Counted from the stretch's first letter, positions 9,889-22,153 are shown. The stretch is 64,000 bases of DNA from Cryptomeria japonica (GCF_030272615.1 NC_081410.1:253751533-253815532), one strand, 5' to 3'. Numbers and translations: made by a program. Notes: a model not told the origin generated them from the sequence alone.

Positions 9889-11059
9889 ATGGTGGGATGC
9901 AACTGGTTCCTAGTAAATTATACCCTTCTTTACTTCAAACTTTGCAAAGGCCTTATGAAAAATATGGAAAAGAGAATCATTTTCTCACTCATGATTAAGA
10001 ACCTTTATCAAATATAGGTCCTACATGAAAAGATAAATAAGATCCTAAAAAAAATGGACAACATGAACAAACCCTCTCTTGAACCTATTGTTTAACAAAA
10101 TAATTCTCTTGATGATCCTAAAAAAATTTAATTTTTGAAGAGATTCTATGGAAACATACAACCTGATCATGATAGAATACAACCTTCTTTGCTTCAAGAA
10201 TTGAAAAAGTTCAATTACGAATATGGGAAACAAATTTGTTTTCTTGAAATGGTTGTTCCTCAAGTAGGACCCACTACTGAAATAGATTCTTTGTATAATG
10301 AAGACAATGATATAGAGGAGAATATCTCTCCTAAAGATAGAGGTTTTCTTGATGAGATGATTTACAATCAATGTATTGAAAAGGTATCAAGAGAGAATGT
10401 ATGTACCAATGAAGATACGGTTTCTATGTCTTCTTATGACAATGCATATCAAAAGGCTACAAAAAAAGAAGTGGACATAATTGAAAAGAACTAATACAAA
10501 AATGAATCATCAAATGCCCTTTAGACTTGTATGTAGCTTGATCAAGAAAAGAAAGATGAGGAAAGAATGTTTCAAGAAGAGATAAAAGAATTATTCCCAT
10601 GACTTCCACTATCCAGAAGGTGTCTTTATCCACTCATCATTGATCACCAAAGAATAAATCCATGGAGATAAAATTCAAGGGATACATACAACCAAAGAAA
10701 TATTCACTCTGAAGCTGGTTATACTAGTTAAAGAAAATCATGCTATGTTGCACCATACATGTAAGAAGCATACAACAACATAGAAGTATCATATTTTTTT
10801 GCAAAGGGATCAAAATTTTATGAAATATGTGCTAATAAAGGGACTAAAAAAATATGTAGATGAAGCAAAAGAAACTCCTACTCCACTTCAAACACAATCA
10901 ATATGTGAACATGAAGGACTTGGTAGTGATTCTCATTCAAAAGGTCCTTCTTCTCTTGAGCATTGGTCTTTAGGAAATACTCTTTATTTTGTGGATTGTG
11001 TAAGGAATGTATATACCAAAAAGGAAGAAGTTATGGGATCCCATGGAGAGATAGGTTAA
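9889..11059 (+). pseudogene. Unidentified degraded ORF, 3' part, with an internal repeat
   Basis: This is the continuation of the locus that begins at 4433. Joined across the element, the frame gives NFYGGMQLVPSKLYPSLLQ. A second, diverged copy of the same module occurs at about 10114-10260 (LDDPKK, then FYGNIQPDHDRIQPSLLQ), so the ancestral protein contained a tandem repeat with the order LDDPK - RFYG - PSLLQ-L--YEYGK. The open part 10135-10494 is acidic (DNDIEENISPKDRGF) and ends in a Lys-rich tail. A further open frame at 10799-11059 is likely the same gene after frameshifts. I recognise no family. Enzymatic motifs are not visible. Confidence 0.45.
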
Positions 11060-11253
11060 ATGCAAGGTCAAGAAGGGATGAAAGGTGAAAGCTTATGCAA
11101 GTTAGTACCAATGAGAATATATTTTTAGATTAAAATTGTTGTTTGCAATATCAAGTTGAAATTATGTGAATGGAAGTAAAATAGTGTCAAGAAACAAAGA
11201 ATAATCAAGGGATAAATGTTGATCAATCAAGACAAAATAAGTAAAATGATTAA

Positions 11254-11496
11254 TCTAATGATGTTCCTACTTATGCATTTGCGATTTTAGATAAATTTTC
11301 CTTGGGTTATGACAATCTCGCTAATGCATTAATTAAAAAGGAATATACAAGCCATCCAATTGTATATGTAGATCATCAAATAAATGTTAAAAAGCTTGTA
11401 GTTGTAATACTTCATCTCATTCAGGAAGAAGTGATCAATAACATGCAAAGGGAGGTTGAGTTGATTCTAGATTTAGATGTTTTTGATGAGCACTAG
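11254..11496 (+). pseudogene. Short degraded ORF of unknown family
   Basis: A frame open for 80 codons reads NDVPTYAFAILDKFSLGYDN, followed by an Ile/Val/Leu-rich helix and ends in a TAG. After that stop the same frame still looks coding (YVASPREVVGARNIRT). It lies 195 bases after the frame at 10799-11059 and may be the C-terminal part of that locus. No function can be assigned. Confidence 0.3.
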
Positions 11497-12736
11497 TTAT
11501 TTGGATATGTAGCCTCACCTAGGGAAGTTGTGGGTGCTAGAAATATTAGGACTAAAGCTCCAAGGGAAAGATTACAACTGAGTTCACAAGTGCTTCAAGT
11601 TTGTCATTTGTTGTTCCACAGTGGCATCTATTTTCCTCATCTTGTCAATGGATTTGCTTGATCATCAAAATCTGGCTTTGAGGTGGGCATTACCTACCAT
11701 GTACAAATTTTACATAGAATTTGTCATGCCTTTCTTAGTTTTGGCTTGTGCCTGGTCTCTAAGTCAATTTTCTTCAATGTTTCCCCTTTTGACTCTATTT
11801 CCCATTGGATAACACACTAATCTTCAAAGGAATTCTGGAATAATCTCATGTCCTTTGCAATCCTTGTCCCCAGTTAGAGCCAACTATTGCCTTAATTTTC
11901 ATCCAAATTTCAAACTTTTTCTTTGAAGCTTATGTAAGGAAAATCATTAATGTATACATTCAAGAGTTTTTGAGATTTGTAAATATGTAGTTTTGACTCA
12001 AAGTCTTAATTATTAAGTCCTATTGCAAGTTGGTAAGCATGTGTCTCATCTTCACCACCATCAATTTTGTTGTGATCATCTAAGTACAAAAGGTCATTCC
12101 ATGATTTAAAGTTCAATCGTAGGAGTTGGAGCTTGAAGTTCTTTATGAGTGTGCTTTGAATTGATTTTTGCATTGGCCAAGATGCAAAAATAATTAAATC
12201 TTGATAATCGTGAAGTGCCAAGGCAAACCATTTTATAGGCATGTTATTGATATCACCTTAGACAATTTGGCCAATTTTGGTGGCAACCCATTTCGTCATT
12301 GGAGAGATTTAAAGCTTCAATTTTTCTCACCCTTTGTCTAGTAAACATTAAAATATTGCCCTCGAGATGATTGCATCATGAAAAAGGACTCCTATTTTGT
12401 GGTCATTTTACCCTCATAAATTTGTTGTTAATATTTTGGGGCAAAACTCTTTCTTAATAAAAAATTATGATGCTTTTTGTTTATCAAGTCTTTAAGAGTC
12501 ATGGAAAAATTAATGATTTTCAATATAATTTTAATATTTTTATTATTTTTCCCATTTAAATTCCCCTTTTGATCAAATTGTGAAGAATGGAGTTCTATAA
12601 ATACCCTTAAGCCTATTTGCAAATTCTTCCTAGATCTCAAACTTGCTTAGTTTCTCTAAAAAGTTAACATTTAAACCCCATTGCTCATATGCTTAAAAAA
12701 ATTAACTTTTGAACATTATTGTTGAAGTGCTTAAAG
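11497..12736. other. Gene-free AT-rich stretch
   Basis: Open frames here (11621-11812 plus, 12006-12640 minus) are short, have no recognisable motif and no codon bias I would trust. I see no repeat or regulatory site worth naming. Confidence 0.5.
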
Positions 12737-12838
12737 TCTCTAACTTTTGAATTCTTTATTTCCAAAATGCTTGAGAAATCAAATGCTTGAACATATTGTG
12801 CTTAAATGATCATAAAGTCTAGCTTTTTAATCTCTTAG
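12737..12838 (+). repeat. Direct repeat, copy 1
   Basis: About 100 bases starting AAGTGCTTAAAGTCTCTAAC recur with few changes at 14274-14382, on the other side of the solo LTR. The copies lie about 1.54 kb apart. The LTR therefore landed between two older copies, or a local duplication took place. Confidence 0.8.
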
Positions 12839-12965
12839 ACCAACTCACAACATGGTAGTTTGAGCACCAACAACAACACTATCCCAAGACACAAGTGCAT
12901 GCTCTTAGGAGAACCTATTGAATTAACTATGAGGAAAAAAATCCAAATCTCTCACAACAATAACT

Positions 12966-14091
12966 TGCTGGTATTTTGATGATGTTTATTTGTGATTGTC
13001 ATTGATGGACACACACTTATTTCATGTATGAGTTATTCTCAACCGGTAGTTGTTCCAACCAGTATTGTATGTCATTAAATGTATAGTCTTTGTTTGTTGA
13101 AGACTATCGGTGTTTTGCAGAAGATGCTTACTAGTCAAAGCATGACTGGAGACCTCGAGCGGTATGAAGACCTCAAGCAAAATGAAGACCCCAAGCAATA
13201 GTTAATCTTTTGATCAAAACACTATGTTCCAGTTTTCCAGTCTTCATTTGTTAACCGGTAATCGGAATGTTGTGTTAAACTGGTATAATTGTAATGTGTG
13301 ATGAGTTATCATCCACCGATACTTTGGAGGTGTTTTTGTGTAGTGTTACCAAATGTGTCTAGATGCACTGTACCTAGAAAATTGTAGTCTAATCTTATTG
13401 GACCGACATGAAATCAAGTTCCTATATGAGGACATCATGTTTAGGGTTTCAAAGGAGTAGATGTGTGTGAGTGTTGGAGAGAAGATTAGTTCTGTTCAAG
13501 GAAAGGTATCTCATGATAAATATTGAGAGTGCAAAATATAGAAGACTGAAGTAATGATGGAATGCATTAATAGGGAGCTGTCAAGGATCTAATCAAGCAT
13601 TCTATGCTACTGTCTAGATCATTCACTTGTTGATTACTAATATCTTCGATAAGTTGGAAACCCTTAACCGGGTAGGCCCAACCAAGCCTATTGTAAATCT
13701 TCTAACAAGGTGGTTCACAGTTGTGGATCTGAAATCCTCTAACAAGGTAGTCTTTAACAGGACTTATCTCCTAACAGAGATCTGGATTCCTAACAGGATC
13801 TGTTCTGGTCAAGAATGTTGTATGGCCTTAACCGATCGAGTTACTATTCTGCAGATAGTTGACTTGTGAGTTTTACTCACCATGGTTTTTCCCATTTGGG
13901 TTTCCACATCAAAACATCTTGTGTTATGGTGATTGTGCTTCTGTGGGTGAATGCTTTATTTGCTATTTGGCTTGTTTATGTTTTAACCAGTTTATTATTT
14001 AATCTGCTACACCAGTTTGCAATTAAACTCCTTAAGAGTTTGTTTAAGTTTTTGGGTATACTAATTCACCCCCCCCTCTTAGTATTCATCA
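12966..14091 (+). mobile_element. Solo LTR, plus orientation
   Basis: It starts TGCTGGTATTTTGATGATG and ends near TATTCATCA, with no internal region attached. The C-rich run at about 14068-14078 and the text TTGTGTTATGGTG near 13920 match the 3' part of the LTR at 4824-5725, which fixes the orientation. The TCATTGATG motif is at 12999. Flanks are TAACT (12961-12965) and CAACT (14092-14096), a duplication with one mismatch. It probably arose by LTR-LTR recombination. Confidence 0.8.
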
Positions 14092-14273
14092 CAACTTTCA
14101 TAGAGTCTTGAAATTTTTGACAATTGCTCATGACCTTCTTATAGATTTTGTTGCTGATCTTTTATTTTATGTCACACTATTTTTGTTGATCTTCATGAAG
14201 TTTTCCTTAGGTGGAATTTTTCTCATTTTGTTTTTATTTCATTCAATTATGCACTTGAATGTTATTTCTAAAG

Positions 14274-14382
14274 TTCTTAAAGTGTCTAACTTTTGAATTC
14301 TTTATGCCCAAAATGCTCAAGAAATCAAACTCTTGAATAGATTGTGCTTAAATGCTCATAAAGTTTAGCTTTTCAACCTCTT
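14274..14382 (+). repeat. Direct repeat, copy 2
   Basis: Near copy of 12737-12838 (TTAAAGTGTCTAACTTTTGA and following). Confidence 0.8.
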
Positions 14383-14530
14383 ATGTGCTTGAATGCTTTG
14401 AAAGAGTAACCTTTGAATTGTTTCCTTAGATGCTCAAAAAGTTTCTTTTGAACTCTTGTTCACCTCCAATGCTCCAAGAATCTAACCTACGAGCTTCAAG
14501 ATTCTATTTAAAAACCTTCAATAAGTTTAC

Positions 14531-15460
14531 TTGTTCATAGAACATTTGAAAATGAAGCTCACAATTGTAATGTGGAAGAACAATCAAAAGCACTGTCGGT
14601 GGTTGCACATAAATGGATTTGTTGAAGAGGCTTTAAAATTTTTCAAAGGAAATGAAATACATGCAAAATATTGGATTATGGACAATGCATCTCAATTGTT
14701 TGATAGAAAGCATCGTATAAATTGTTTGACAAAATTCTCAAAGAGATATTGTCGCAGGGAATGAATGAAATGATTGCATAATTCACACAAAATGGTTTTT
14801 GTAAGGAAGACCTTAAAATATTTGAATTGAAGAAGCATTCCCTAATGCATCCTAGCATTGTAAGCTTTGTTTGTATTTAATTAGACCTGTGATGCCAGTT
14901 TATATCAAAAAAATTATCACTATCATCTTTGTCCCGCCCAAATGAAAATCGTGACACAGGTTATGGATACACATCAAGACATATCACTAGGGGATATTTT
15001 GATCAAATATATTGTAAGTTTGAAATGCTCATGTGAGAAAAATATGGATCATAGGCAACCCATGTGAACTATTTTATGGAACTCTCGAAGAGATATAACC
15101 TTGTAGATCACAATTTTTAGAGGATATATACAATTTGGGTTTGTTGAAAAGGCTTTAGAATTTATTGAGCATATTGGCCAATGTAGATCAGAACTTTACC
15201 ACCTTTATAGTGTCTTAAAAACCTACGTGAAATGGATTTATTGAATCAAATGTTGAAACTCTCATGTGAATGTGAGTGCACATCGTACACAAAGTCTATT
15301 TGGTGACAAGACTTTAGAAACTATTAATAAAATTCATGAGGCCGCAGACAGTGTAAATTCAAGTTCCATGACTTCTTCCAACATCCTCCCTATGTGAACC
15401 AAAGTTGTTGAAAAGCCTTGAAGATTTTTCAAGCAATGCATTAGTCGGTTGCAACCACCA
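14531..15460 (+). pseudogene. Degraded PPR-type (pentatricopeptide repeat) coding sequence
   Basis: Several blocks in different frames match the consensus of plant PPR repeats. They are NGFVEEALKFFKGNEIHAK (14610-14670), WIMDNASQLFDRK beside it, MIA*FTQNGFCKEDLKIFE (about 14773-14830), GYIQFGFVEKALEF (about 15122-15165) and KALKIFQAMH (about 15410-15440). The NGF-EEAL-F and A-QLFD pieces are the classic helix turns of the PLS subfamily, whose members bind organellar RNA and act in editing or splicing. At least four repeats are spread over 0.9 kb with many stops and frameshifts, so the gene is dead. The end is cut at 15460 by the minus-strand Copia element. No organelle targeting region or C-terminal E/DYW domain is visible. 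PPR genes and pseudogenes are very numerous in plants, so the parent gene cannot be named. Confidence 0.65.
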
Positions 15461-16202
15461 TGTGTATCTTGCAGAGAGATAAAAATTCTCTCAAGCTGGG
15501 TGGACCCAAACAATGCACATAGAGACTATTGTCTCAATTCCCAAATAGCTGGGAACAAACACACAAGAATAAATTCAAAACATAAAAGGAGACATGCAAA
15601 ATTTCTTGTTTTCTATTAAATGAACTAGAGATTACAAAAAACCAAATCTACAAACTGTACACTAACTGCAAATTCATAATCCTACAAACAGCGTTTAGGA
15701 GTTGCTTTGTTCTACACAAAATGGAGCTTCTTTGAGCTCACTACAATGCTCACTTGGAGTTGCACACAGTCAGGAGTGATCACTGCTCTATTGACAACAT
15801 AAACAGTCAGGAGCTATCTTGCCCAACTAACAAACAACACAAACAAACAGGTTGTTGTTGTTTACAATATTCTCTGCACTCACTCTGGAGCTGCACTTCT
15901 CTTTGATTTGCTGATCTGCACTAAGTCTGGGCTTCCCTCTTCTAACTAACTGACTCTGGAGAATCTTCTCTCCTTTTGTCACTTTGTTGTCCATTCAAAA
16001 TTCCCCCAAAATTCCAATTCAAAAAACTTACCTACCAAATTAATTTCTATTGCCAATCTACAGTTCATGTTAGGGGCTATTGGGATGGAGATCCCAACCA
16101 AATCTTCTCTAGGTTGTTTTGCTTCAACACTCTCCTAATAGGTAGGTGGGGAGATATCCATTGGGGGTTTTCTAGTGGCCAGGACAATTAATAATTCCAA
16201 CA
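15461..16202 (-). repeat. 3' LTR of the Copia remnant
   Basis: On the minus strand it starts TGTTGGAATTATTAATTG just after a purine tract (complement of 16203-16216) and ends near AGATACACA. On the plus strand the ends are TGTGTATC and TTCCAACA. The far boundary could be 15461 or 15463. Confidence 0.75.
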
Positions 16203-16216
16203 CTCCCCCTTTGTTC
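16203..16216 (-). promoter_or_regulatory. Polypurine tract of the Copia remnant
   Basis: The minus strand reads AACAAAGGGGGAGTG immediately before the TGTTGG of the LTR, the usual layout for plant Copia elements. Confidence 0.8.
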
Positions 16217-16235
16217 TGAGCCAACAAACTTAATA

Positions 16236-17329
16236 AAAAATGAAATCTAGTATGCCCAGATATCTCTTTAGGTGCACAAATTTGTCCCTTCCCAATGGCT
16301 TGGTGAAAATGTATGCTAGCTACTGCTCAGACCTGCAAAAATCCAATTTTATTTCACCACTCTAAACCAAAATTTTAATGAAGTGATACCTGATTTTAGT
16401 GCACTTTCTTCCTCCATGAAATATGATTTTTTCTCAATGCAATCGATGAAACATTTCACAAAAGATCATTGTTCCATCCTCTTGTTCTTCAAATCTGCTA
16501 AGATTCTTCTCAGCCAAATAGCTTGACATGCTACTGCATTCCCTACTATATACTCAGCCTCAGTTGTTGATAAGGAAATAATGGGTTTCTTCTTAGAATC
16601 CCATGAGATTACACCCAAACCCATATGAAACACATACTCAGATATGCTCTTCCTATCATCTACACTTCCTGCCCAATCACTATCTATGTAACCAATCATC
16701 TTAAAATCACTTTCATCATTATACAAAATGCCATATCCCTTGGTGCCATTCACATACCTTAGAATTCTCTTACTCAGTTGCTAATGAGTGTCCTTTGGAT
16801 TCTCCATAAATCTGGAAATCAGACTTCACTGCATGCATTATATCATATACCTAGTTGTTGTCAAATACATCAAGCTTCCAACCAGAAACTTGTACCTAGT
16901 CGGATCAACACTATTGCTGCAATATTCCTTTCTCAACTTAAGACCTATGGTTGTTGGTGTTAATGTGGGATTACTTCCATACATTCTATATCTCTTCAAG
17001 ATCTCATTAGCATATCTTTCTTGAGAGATAAATATACCATCATGCATTTGTTTTACTTCTATGCCTAGAAAATACCTTAAGGGACCTAAATCTATCATTC
17101 AAACTCTCTTTTCATGGTCTCTTTAAAATCAACAATGACGAAATCATCATCTCGAGTGAAAACTAAATCATCAAGATACAAGACAACAATGATAATCTTA
17201 CCATTAGTTGCCTTGATGTAAAGAGTGGGTTCACCATAGCTTTTACCAAAACCATTGTTCATAAAATATGAGTCAATATTATTGTACCATGCCCATGGAG
17301 CTTGCTTCAGCCCATAAAGAGCCTTCTTC
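16236..17329 (-). pseudogene. Copia pol fragment: RT C-terminal half and RNase H
   Basis: The minus strand begins inside RT with KKALYGLKQAPWAWY, followed by VVLYLDDLVFTRDDDFV, which holds the YLDD catalytic pair of Copia RT. After a frameshift near 17098 it reads IDLGPLRYFLGIEVKQ and then the RT/RNase H connection. RNase H follows (16753-16466) with YIDSDWAGSVDDRKS and LSTTEAEYIV, carrying the first catalytic Asp and Glu. Its end is broken into several frames down to about 16236. RT copies the element RNA into DNA, and RNase H removes the RNA strand. The gene lacks gag, protease, integrase and the RT N-terminus. It is cut at 17329 by the next insertion, so it cannot function. Confidence 0.9.
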
Positions 17330-17652
17330 TGTTGGTATTATGGATGATTTCATCATGTGTTGCATTGGTTTTGTCATTGATGTCAACACTTATCTTTCTA
17401 GAGGTCTACATTGTTGATTTGACACTCTAGTTATATTGGTTTGTTGTTGAACTGGCACATTGTGGTCCTGACGTGGATATTGGCTTATGCACAGTCACCG
17501 GTATATGTTTCACCGATAGCTTAGGAAGTTGATGATGACTTGTTATCATCTGGAGATCATTTGATCATGTCAAAGACATGGATTGGATGTTTACATTTTG
17601 TGTTTTGCTTATTGGACTAATTGGGTTCACATATTTGCCTTAACCGGTAGAT
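17330..17652 (+). mobile_element. LTR fragment, plus orientation, left part
   Basis: It begins TGTTGGTATTATGGATG inside the Copia RT gene and has the TTTGTCATTGATGTCAACAC motif at 17371-17390. It is interrupted at 17652/17653 by a solo LTR and continues at 32437. No internal region is seen. The expected target duplication (TCTTC at 17325-17329) cannot be tested because the right end is truncated. Confidence 0.75.
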
Positions 17653-18380
17653 TGTTAGATTCAATGACAGTCCCAAAGACACTGAGAAGGGGGGTGAATT
17701 AGTGTCTAACCGGTTAGCAGAATATTTAAACTTATTTATAAATTTGTAACCCAAAATAGTGTACAGGTAAATAATAATTATTTCAGTAAATAGAAATAAT
17801 AGAGATAGCATAGAAACACACCATAACACAAGATATCTAACGAGGAAACCTGGTGTGGGAAAAACCTCGGTGGGATTTGTGACCCAAATTATTTACTCAT
17901 TGGCCAATGAATAAATACTACTTACAATAAGGGGCCTGCACATGCAGGGAGGCCAATAGCCTAGAGCTCACTGCTCAATGAAGAGTCACACTGACTACAA
18001 AATGAATTATTAAATCCAATATAATGTACTGCTCAAAACAACATCTCTAATGCCAAGTTCAATACTGGTTTAAGCTCAGATAGATACCTTAACCAGAAAC
18101 ATTCACTGCCACTAAACAATTATTTTCTACCATACATATCATCTCCTCTACTCTCAAAATGACCTATAGGATCTCATAAATATATGTCTTTTACAATATA
18201 CCATGCTGGCTTACAAAAGATAATTATATTGCAATAAACAAAAGTTCATCCCATGTCAGTTGGAGTGCCGGTATGCTTTGTTGCCGATGTAATCTGAATG
18301 CCGGTGTAAGTTTCTGTCGGTGCCAGTGTCTGCTAGTATATGAAGTTTGTGATGTCGGGCATGTAGAAACCAATTGCCAA
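17653..18380 (-). mobile_element. Solo LTR, minus orientation, left part
   Basis: It starts TGTTAGATTCAATGAC and resembles the LTR at 225 (TGTTAG, then AAGGGGGGTGAATTAG). It is interrupted at 18381 by the chromovirus and resumes at 32365, ending GCTAACA at 32436. The target duplication is TAGAT (17648-17652) against CAGAC (32437-32441), which differs by two C/T changes. Confidence 0.8.
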
Positions 18381-20782
18381 TGTAAGGCCCTACCCCGACC
18401 CATCCTAGCATTTTAGTGATTTTCATATTGGAACTATTATGGATGCTTTATTTTTATGCATTATGGATATAGAACTTTATATGATCCCAGGAATTGGATA
18501 ACATTGATATATTGATGCTTCATTTCTTTGCATTGTGGATATAGAATTTTATATGATTCTAGAATAGGATAACATTGAGATGATGTATGTCATTATTTGA
18601 TTTGCAGGACTTTATTATGATGCTAGAAATATGATGCATATCTTATGAATGGATAAAATTTATGAGGATTATGAAAATTGATTATGAGGATTTGCTTTGT
18701 TATATGGTAAATTGATTTGTATGATGTCAATTGTATGCAGGGTGATTGATTTGTATTCTTATTTATGTGTTCAATATTATATGAGGCTATTGGGAAGTAC
18801 CAATGTGCAATTGAGATGTGCATTAAAATTATCCATGTGACCATGGAAACATTATGGAGAATCAAGCCTAGGTCTATGTACGTTCGTAAAACCAAAGGTT
18901 GTCTATTTGGAGAGACAACACCCCATATGTATCGTATTTTATTTGCAAACGTAAATGATTGCATGTGTGTTAAATTGTAATTATTTATTGTGTAAATCCT
19001 ACAAGAGACAATTTTCATGTGTGTATTAGTGATGTGGAATTCTTTTGTAGTGTCACTTGACACATATGTTGTATGTTGTGTTGGCATTGTCATGTCACCT
19101 TTTTGAGAGATTTATTTTTGTTTAATTGATATATTTCCAAATTATCCTTGAAGGTTCCAAGAAATCTAGGATAGTGAGCCATAAGGAGGGTCAACTCAGA
19201 GTTGACCTATAGGTAAACTTTAGGTGAACTTTCAAAGGGTTAAACCAACTCCTAGAGTCAGTTTTGGAGCATTTTTATTGGGCCTTCTGGGGTACCTATG
19301 GGTGAAGGCCAAATTTGGCTATGTGTCCTTCCCCTAGGATTTGTTTAACCTCCCAAAAAAGTGGGTTTTCCTAGATGGCCGAATTTCATCTTTAGGAGTG
19401 CCATCCTTAGGTAGATAACCTTCTTGGTATGTGTCATTCCTATTCTCCATTACATTCTTCTTCTTGAGGTGCCTTGGTTAGGGAGTGTGTAAGACCTAGG
19501 GAATTCCAACCAATGGGAGCCTCTCACTCTATCCAAGAGGTTGGAAAGAGTGGGAGAAGCCTTCTTAGGCAAGATATTGAGACTTAGTGAGTTAATCACC
19601 CACTCTCCATTTTTGGAGATCTTGCAATTTTGAAAAAACAAACTAGTTTTAGAATAGAATTCTGGCTAAGTGTTGCAGAAAAGAATTATGGAATTGGGCT
19701 GCTCTTCTCCAAGCTATCCCTAGAAAACCCTTGGCAGATTCAAGGTTGATGCATTTTCTTACTTGTATGTTGGAAATCTGTTTGTAGGCTTGCTTGAATG
19801 TAAATGTTGCTTTCCTTGTATTTCCTTTGTGAAAATATTTTGGTGATCTTTCTTTTATTTTTTTTTGAATGCATTTTCTTGTGTTTTGGGAGTATCCAAG
19901 GCCTTCTTACCCTTGGGAGGGTAGAATGGTCTTGGGAGAGGAAGGAGTTTGAAAGCCTTAGAGTGAGAGACTCTCATTATGAGAGTAATCTCAAGGGTTT
20001 GTTTATGTGACCCTTGCTGCATAGTTTTATTTATGCATTCAGGGGTCATAAGGGGAGAAAGTATGGCATGTATGCATTGGGGGTCATAAGGATGTTGGGT
20101 TAAGATGGAATTTTGTTGTGTTCTTGGTGGCCATGAGTTGGCTATGATCTACTATCTTGCAGTTCTCTTCAAGGTACTTGGTCCAGTTCCACCCATGTAA
20201 ATATCACATTATGTGATAGAGTTCAACCTTGGGATGGGAATATGTTTGTTTGAGTTTTTTCCCTTGCTTGTTTCTATTTGTTTGAGTGTAACCCGTCTAG
20301 GATTTGGTTCTCCAAGATTAAGGGTGGCTTCTAGTAAGCCTAGGATGGGAGGTGAGCACTCCATAGTCACAACCTTAAGAATTTGTATGCAGGTTGCTTG
20401 GAAAAGAAGAAAAAGGAAAGCTAGGAGTTGATTTTATTTTAATTCCAGAAAAAAAGAAAAAAAGAAAAAAAAAGAGAATTTAATTTTTTTGTATTTGTTG
20501 TAAAGAAAGGAAGGGAAAAGAAAGAGTTTTTCTACTGTAAATATCTTGTAAAATGATTTAGAATCTCTATTATTGACCAAGCCTTAAGATGTATTTTATT
20601 GATGTATGGATCATTTTAAAAAAAAAAAGGGAGTGCATTTGGTTAACTCTGTTTGTATAAATTGCAAAGGAAAAGAAATGTATTATGCTGCTATCTTTTA
20701 ACTGAAATCTGTCATTTATTTGAAATCTGTCTTTTATTTAAATCCATCTTCTATTGAAATTTGTCATCTATTTATCTTTGTA

Positions 20783-20889
<107 letters not shown>

Positions 20890-21236
20890 GCAGAAAGTGA
20901 AATGATAATGTTTTAAGTGTCTTTTTTTGTGCTATTTAAATGTTGTTGTTATTGTATTTATTATTGTCATTTTTCTACTTGAAAAAAAGCAGAAAGCTAA
21001 AGTAGACAAATTTAAATTTATCCTTTCTTGTAGTTATCTATTAGAAGTTTGAAATAAAAGAAAGATATAACTATTGTGCTCTATTCTATTTTGCTTTCTT
21101 TTAGTCATTAATTTACTTTATACAGAAAAATAAAAAGATAAAAAATAAAATAAAAAAATCTAATACAGGACTAAAGGATTTATGTCTATTTTAAAAGAGG
21201 AAATGAACTGGTTGATATAATTATCAAAACTGTTAA

Positions 21237-21670
21237 AACTGACAGTCATAATATTGTTAATGCTGCATAATAAAAATCTGTTTAATCTAACTAAATGAAT
21301 ATTTGTATACATGTTAACTAGATCACATTTTACATAAAATAAAGAAATGAATGTGTATCTATTCTATGCTGCCTATACTCTGTTTTTGTCCTGCATGTAT
21401 TTTTTAAAAAAGAGATAAAAAAACCCAACCCTGGAGATATATATATATATAAACTGACAGTCATAATAAAGTTAATGTTGCATAATAAAAATTTGTTTAA
21501 TCTAACTAAATGAATATTTGTATACATGTTAACTAGATCACATTTTACATAAAATAAGGAAATGAATGTGTATCTATTCTATGCTGCCTATACTCTATTT
21601 TTGTCCTACATGTATTTTAAAAAAAAGAGATAAAAAAACCCAACACTAGATATATATATATATATATATT
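21237..21670 (+). repeat. Tandem duplication of about 215 bp inside the 5' LTR
   Basis: The segment starting AAACTGACAGTCATAATA occurs at 21237 and again at about 21451. Both copies run through GTATACATGTTAACTAGATC to AAAACCCAAC and a short AT run. The 3' LTR has one copy (about 30727-30955). With the AT run this explains most of the length difference between the LTRs. Confidence 0.9.
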
Positions 21671-22059
21671 TAATATATTTTTTTTTAAAATGACAAAAAA
21701 AAAAAGTTTAGGGCTTCAGCCCCTATGAGGAGACCCATAGGGCGGCCTGCCTATGCAGTGGGCCACAACCCACAGGGGAAGCGACTTCAGTTGTTCCCTA
21801 TGGGTGGCAGCAACTGCACTGTGGGTCGTGACCCATAGGGCTCAGTTGTGGTCGTTCCCTACGGGGATCCCCATGATACCTACCATCCACTTCAGAAACT
21901 CTCCCCCCTCCCTCGCGACTTCCCTTCGAGTGCCTCCACCCCTTAAAACCGTTGCCCTGCCTCCATTTCGGCTGCTGCCTCCACCATACCCTGCAACACA
22001 CACACACTAAACCCTAGAAACCAAAAACATAGAGGAAGGATTTTAGACAATAAAAATAT

Positions 22060-22153
22060 GCAACCCTAACCCAATTTCAGGTTAGGGTTAGCATTTAAAT
22101 GATAAAAGAAAATTAGAAATGCAACCCTAGCCCACATTCGGGTTAGGGTTAGC
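22060..22153 (+). repeat. Two telo-box hairpins in the LTR
   Basis: GCAACCCTAACCC and GGTTAGGGTTAGC face each other across seven bases at 22060-22092. A second, similar hairpin sits at 22121-22153. Both are kept in the 3' LTR (31377-31409 and 31438-31470). CCCTAA is the plant telomere and telo-box core, which is also used in promoters. Confidence 0.85.

Larger units (their letters stand above)
15461..17329 (-). mobile_element. 3' part of a Ty1/copia element
   Basis: On the minus strand, RT and RNase H coding sequence (17329-16236) runs into a polypurine tract and a 3' LTR (16202-15461). The 5' half is missing, because another LTR element entered at 17330 inside the RT gene and the far side of that element is truncated. 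The Copia copy itself had inserted into the PPR pseudogene at 15460/15461. Confidence 0.85.

Noticed and set aside
18623-19093. 156-codon minus-strand open frame in the 5' LTR of the chromovirus
   Set aside because: The matching frame in the 3' LTR is shorter and broken (28395-28688), residue use is random (His/Ile/Tyr-rich) and there is no motif.
21753-22010. Open frames on both strands of the GC-rich LTR block, and at 31034-31327
   Set aside because: GC-rich DNA has few stops. The two LTR copies give different peptides after small indels.
22060-22153. Interstitial telomere repeat
   Set aside because: Only AACCCTA-type hairpins, no array of TTTAGGG units.
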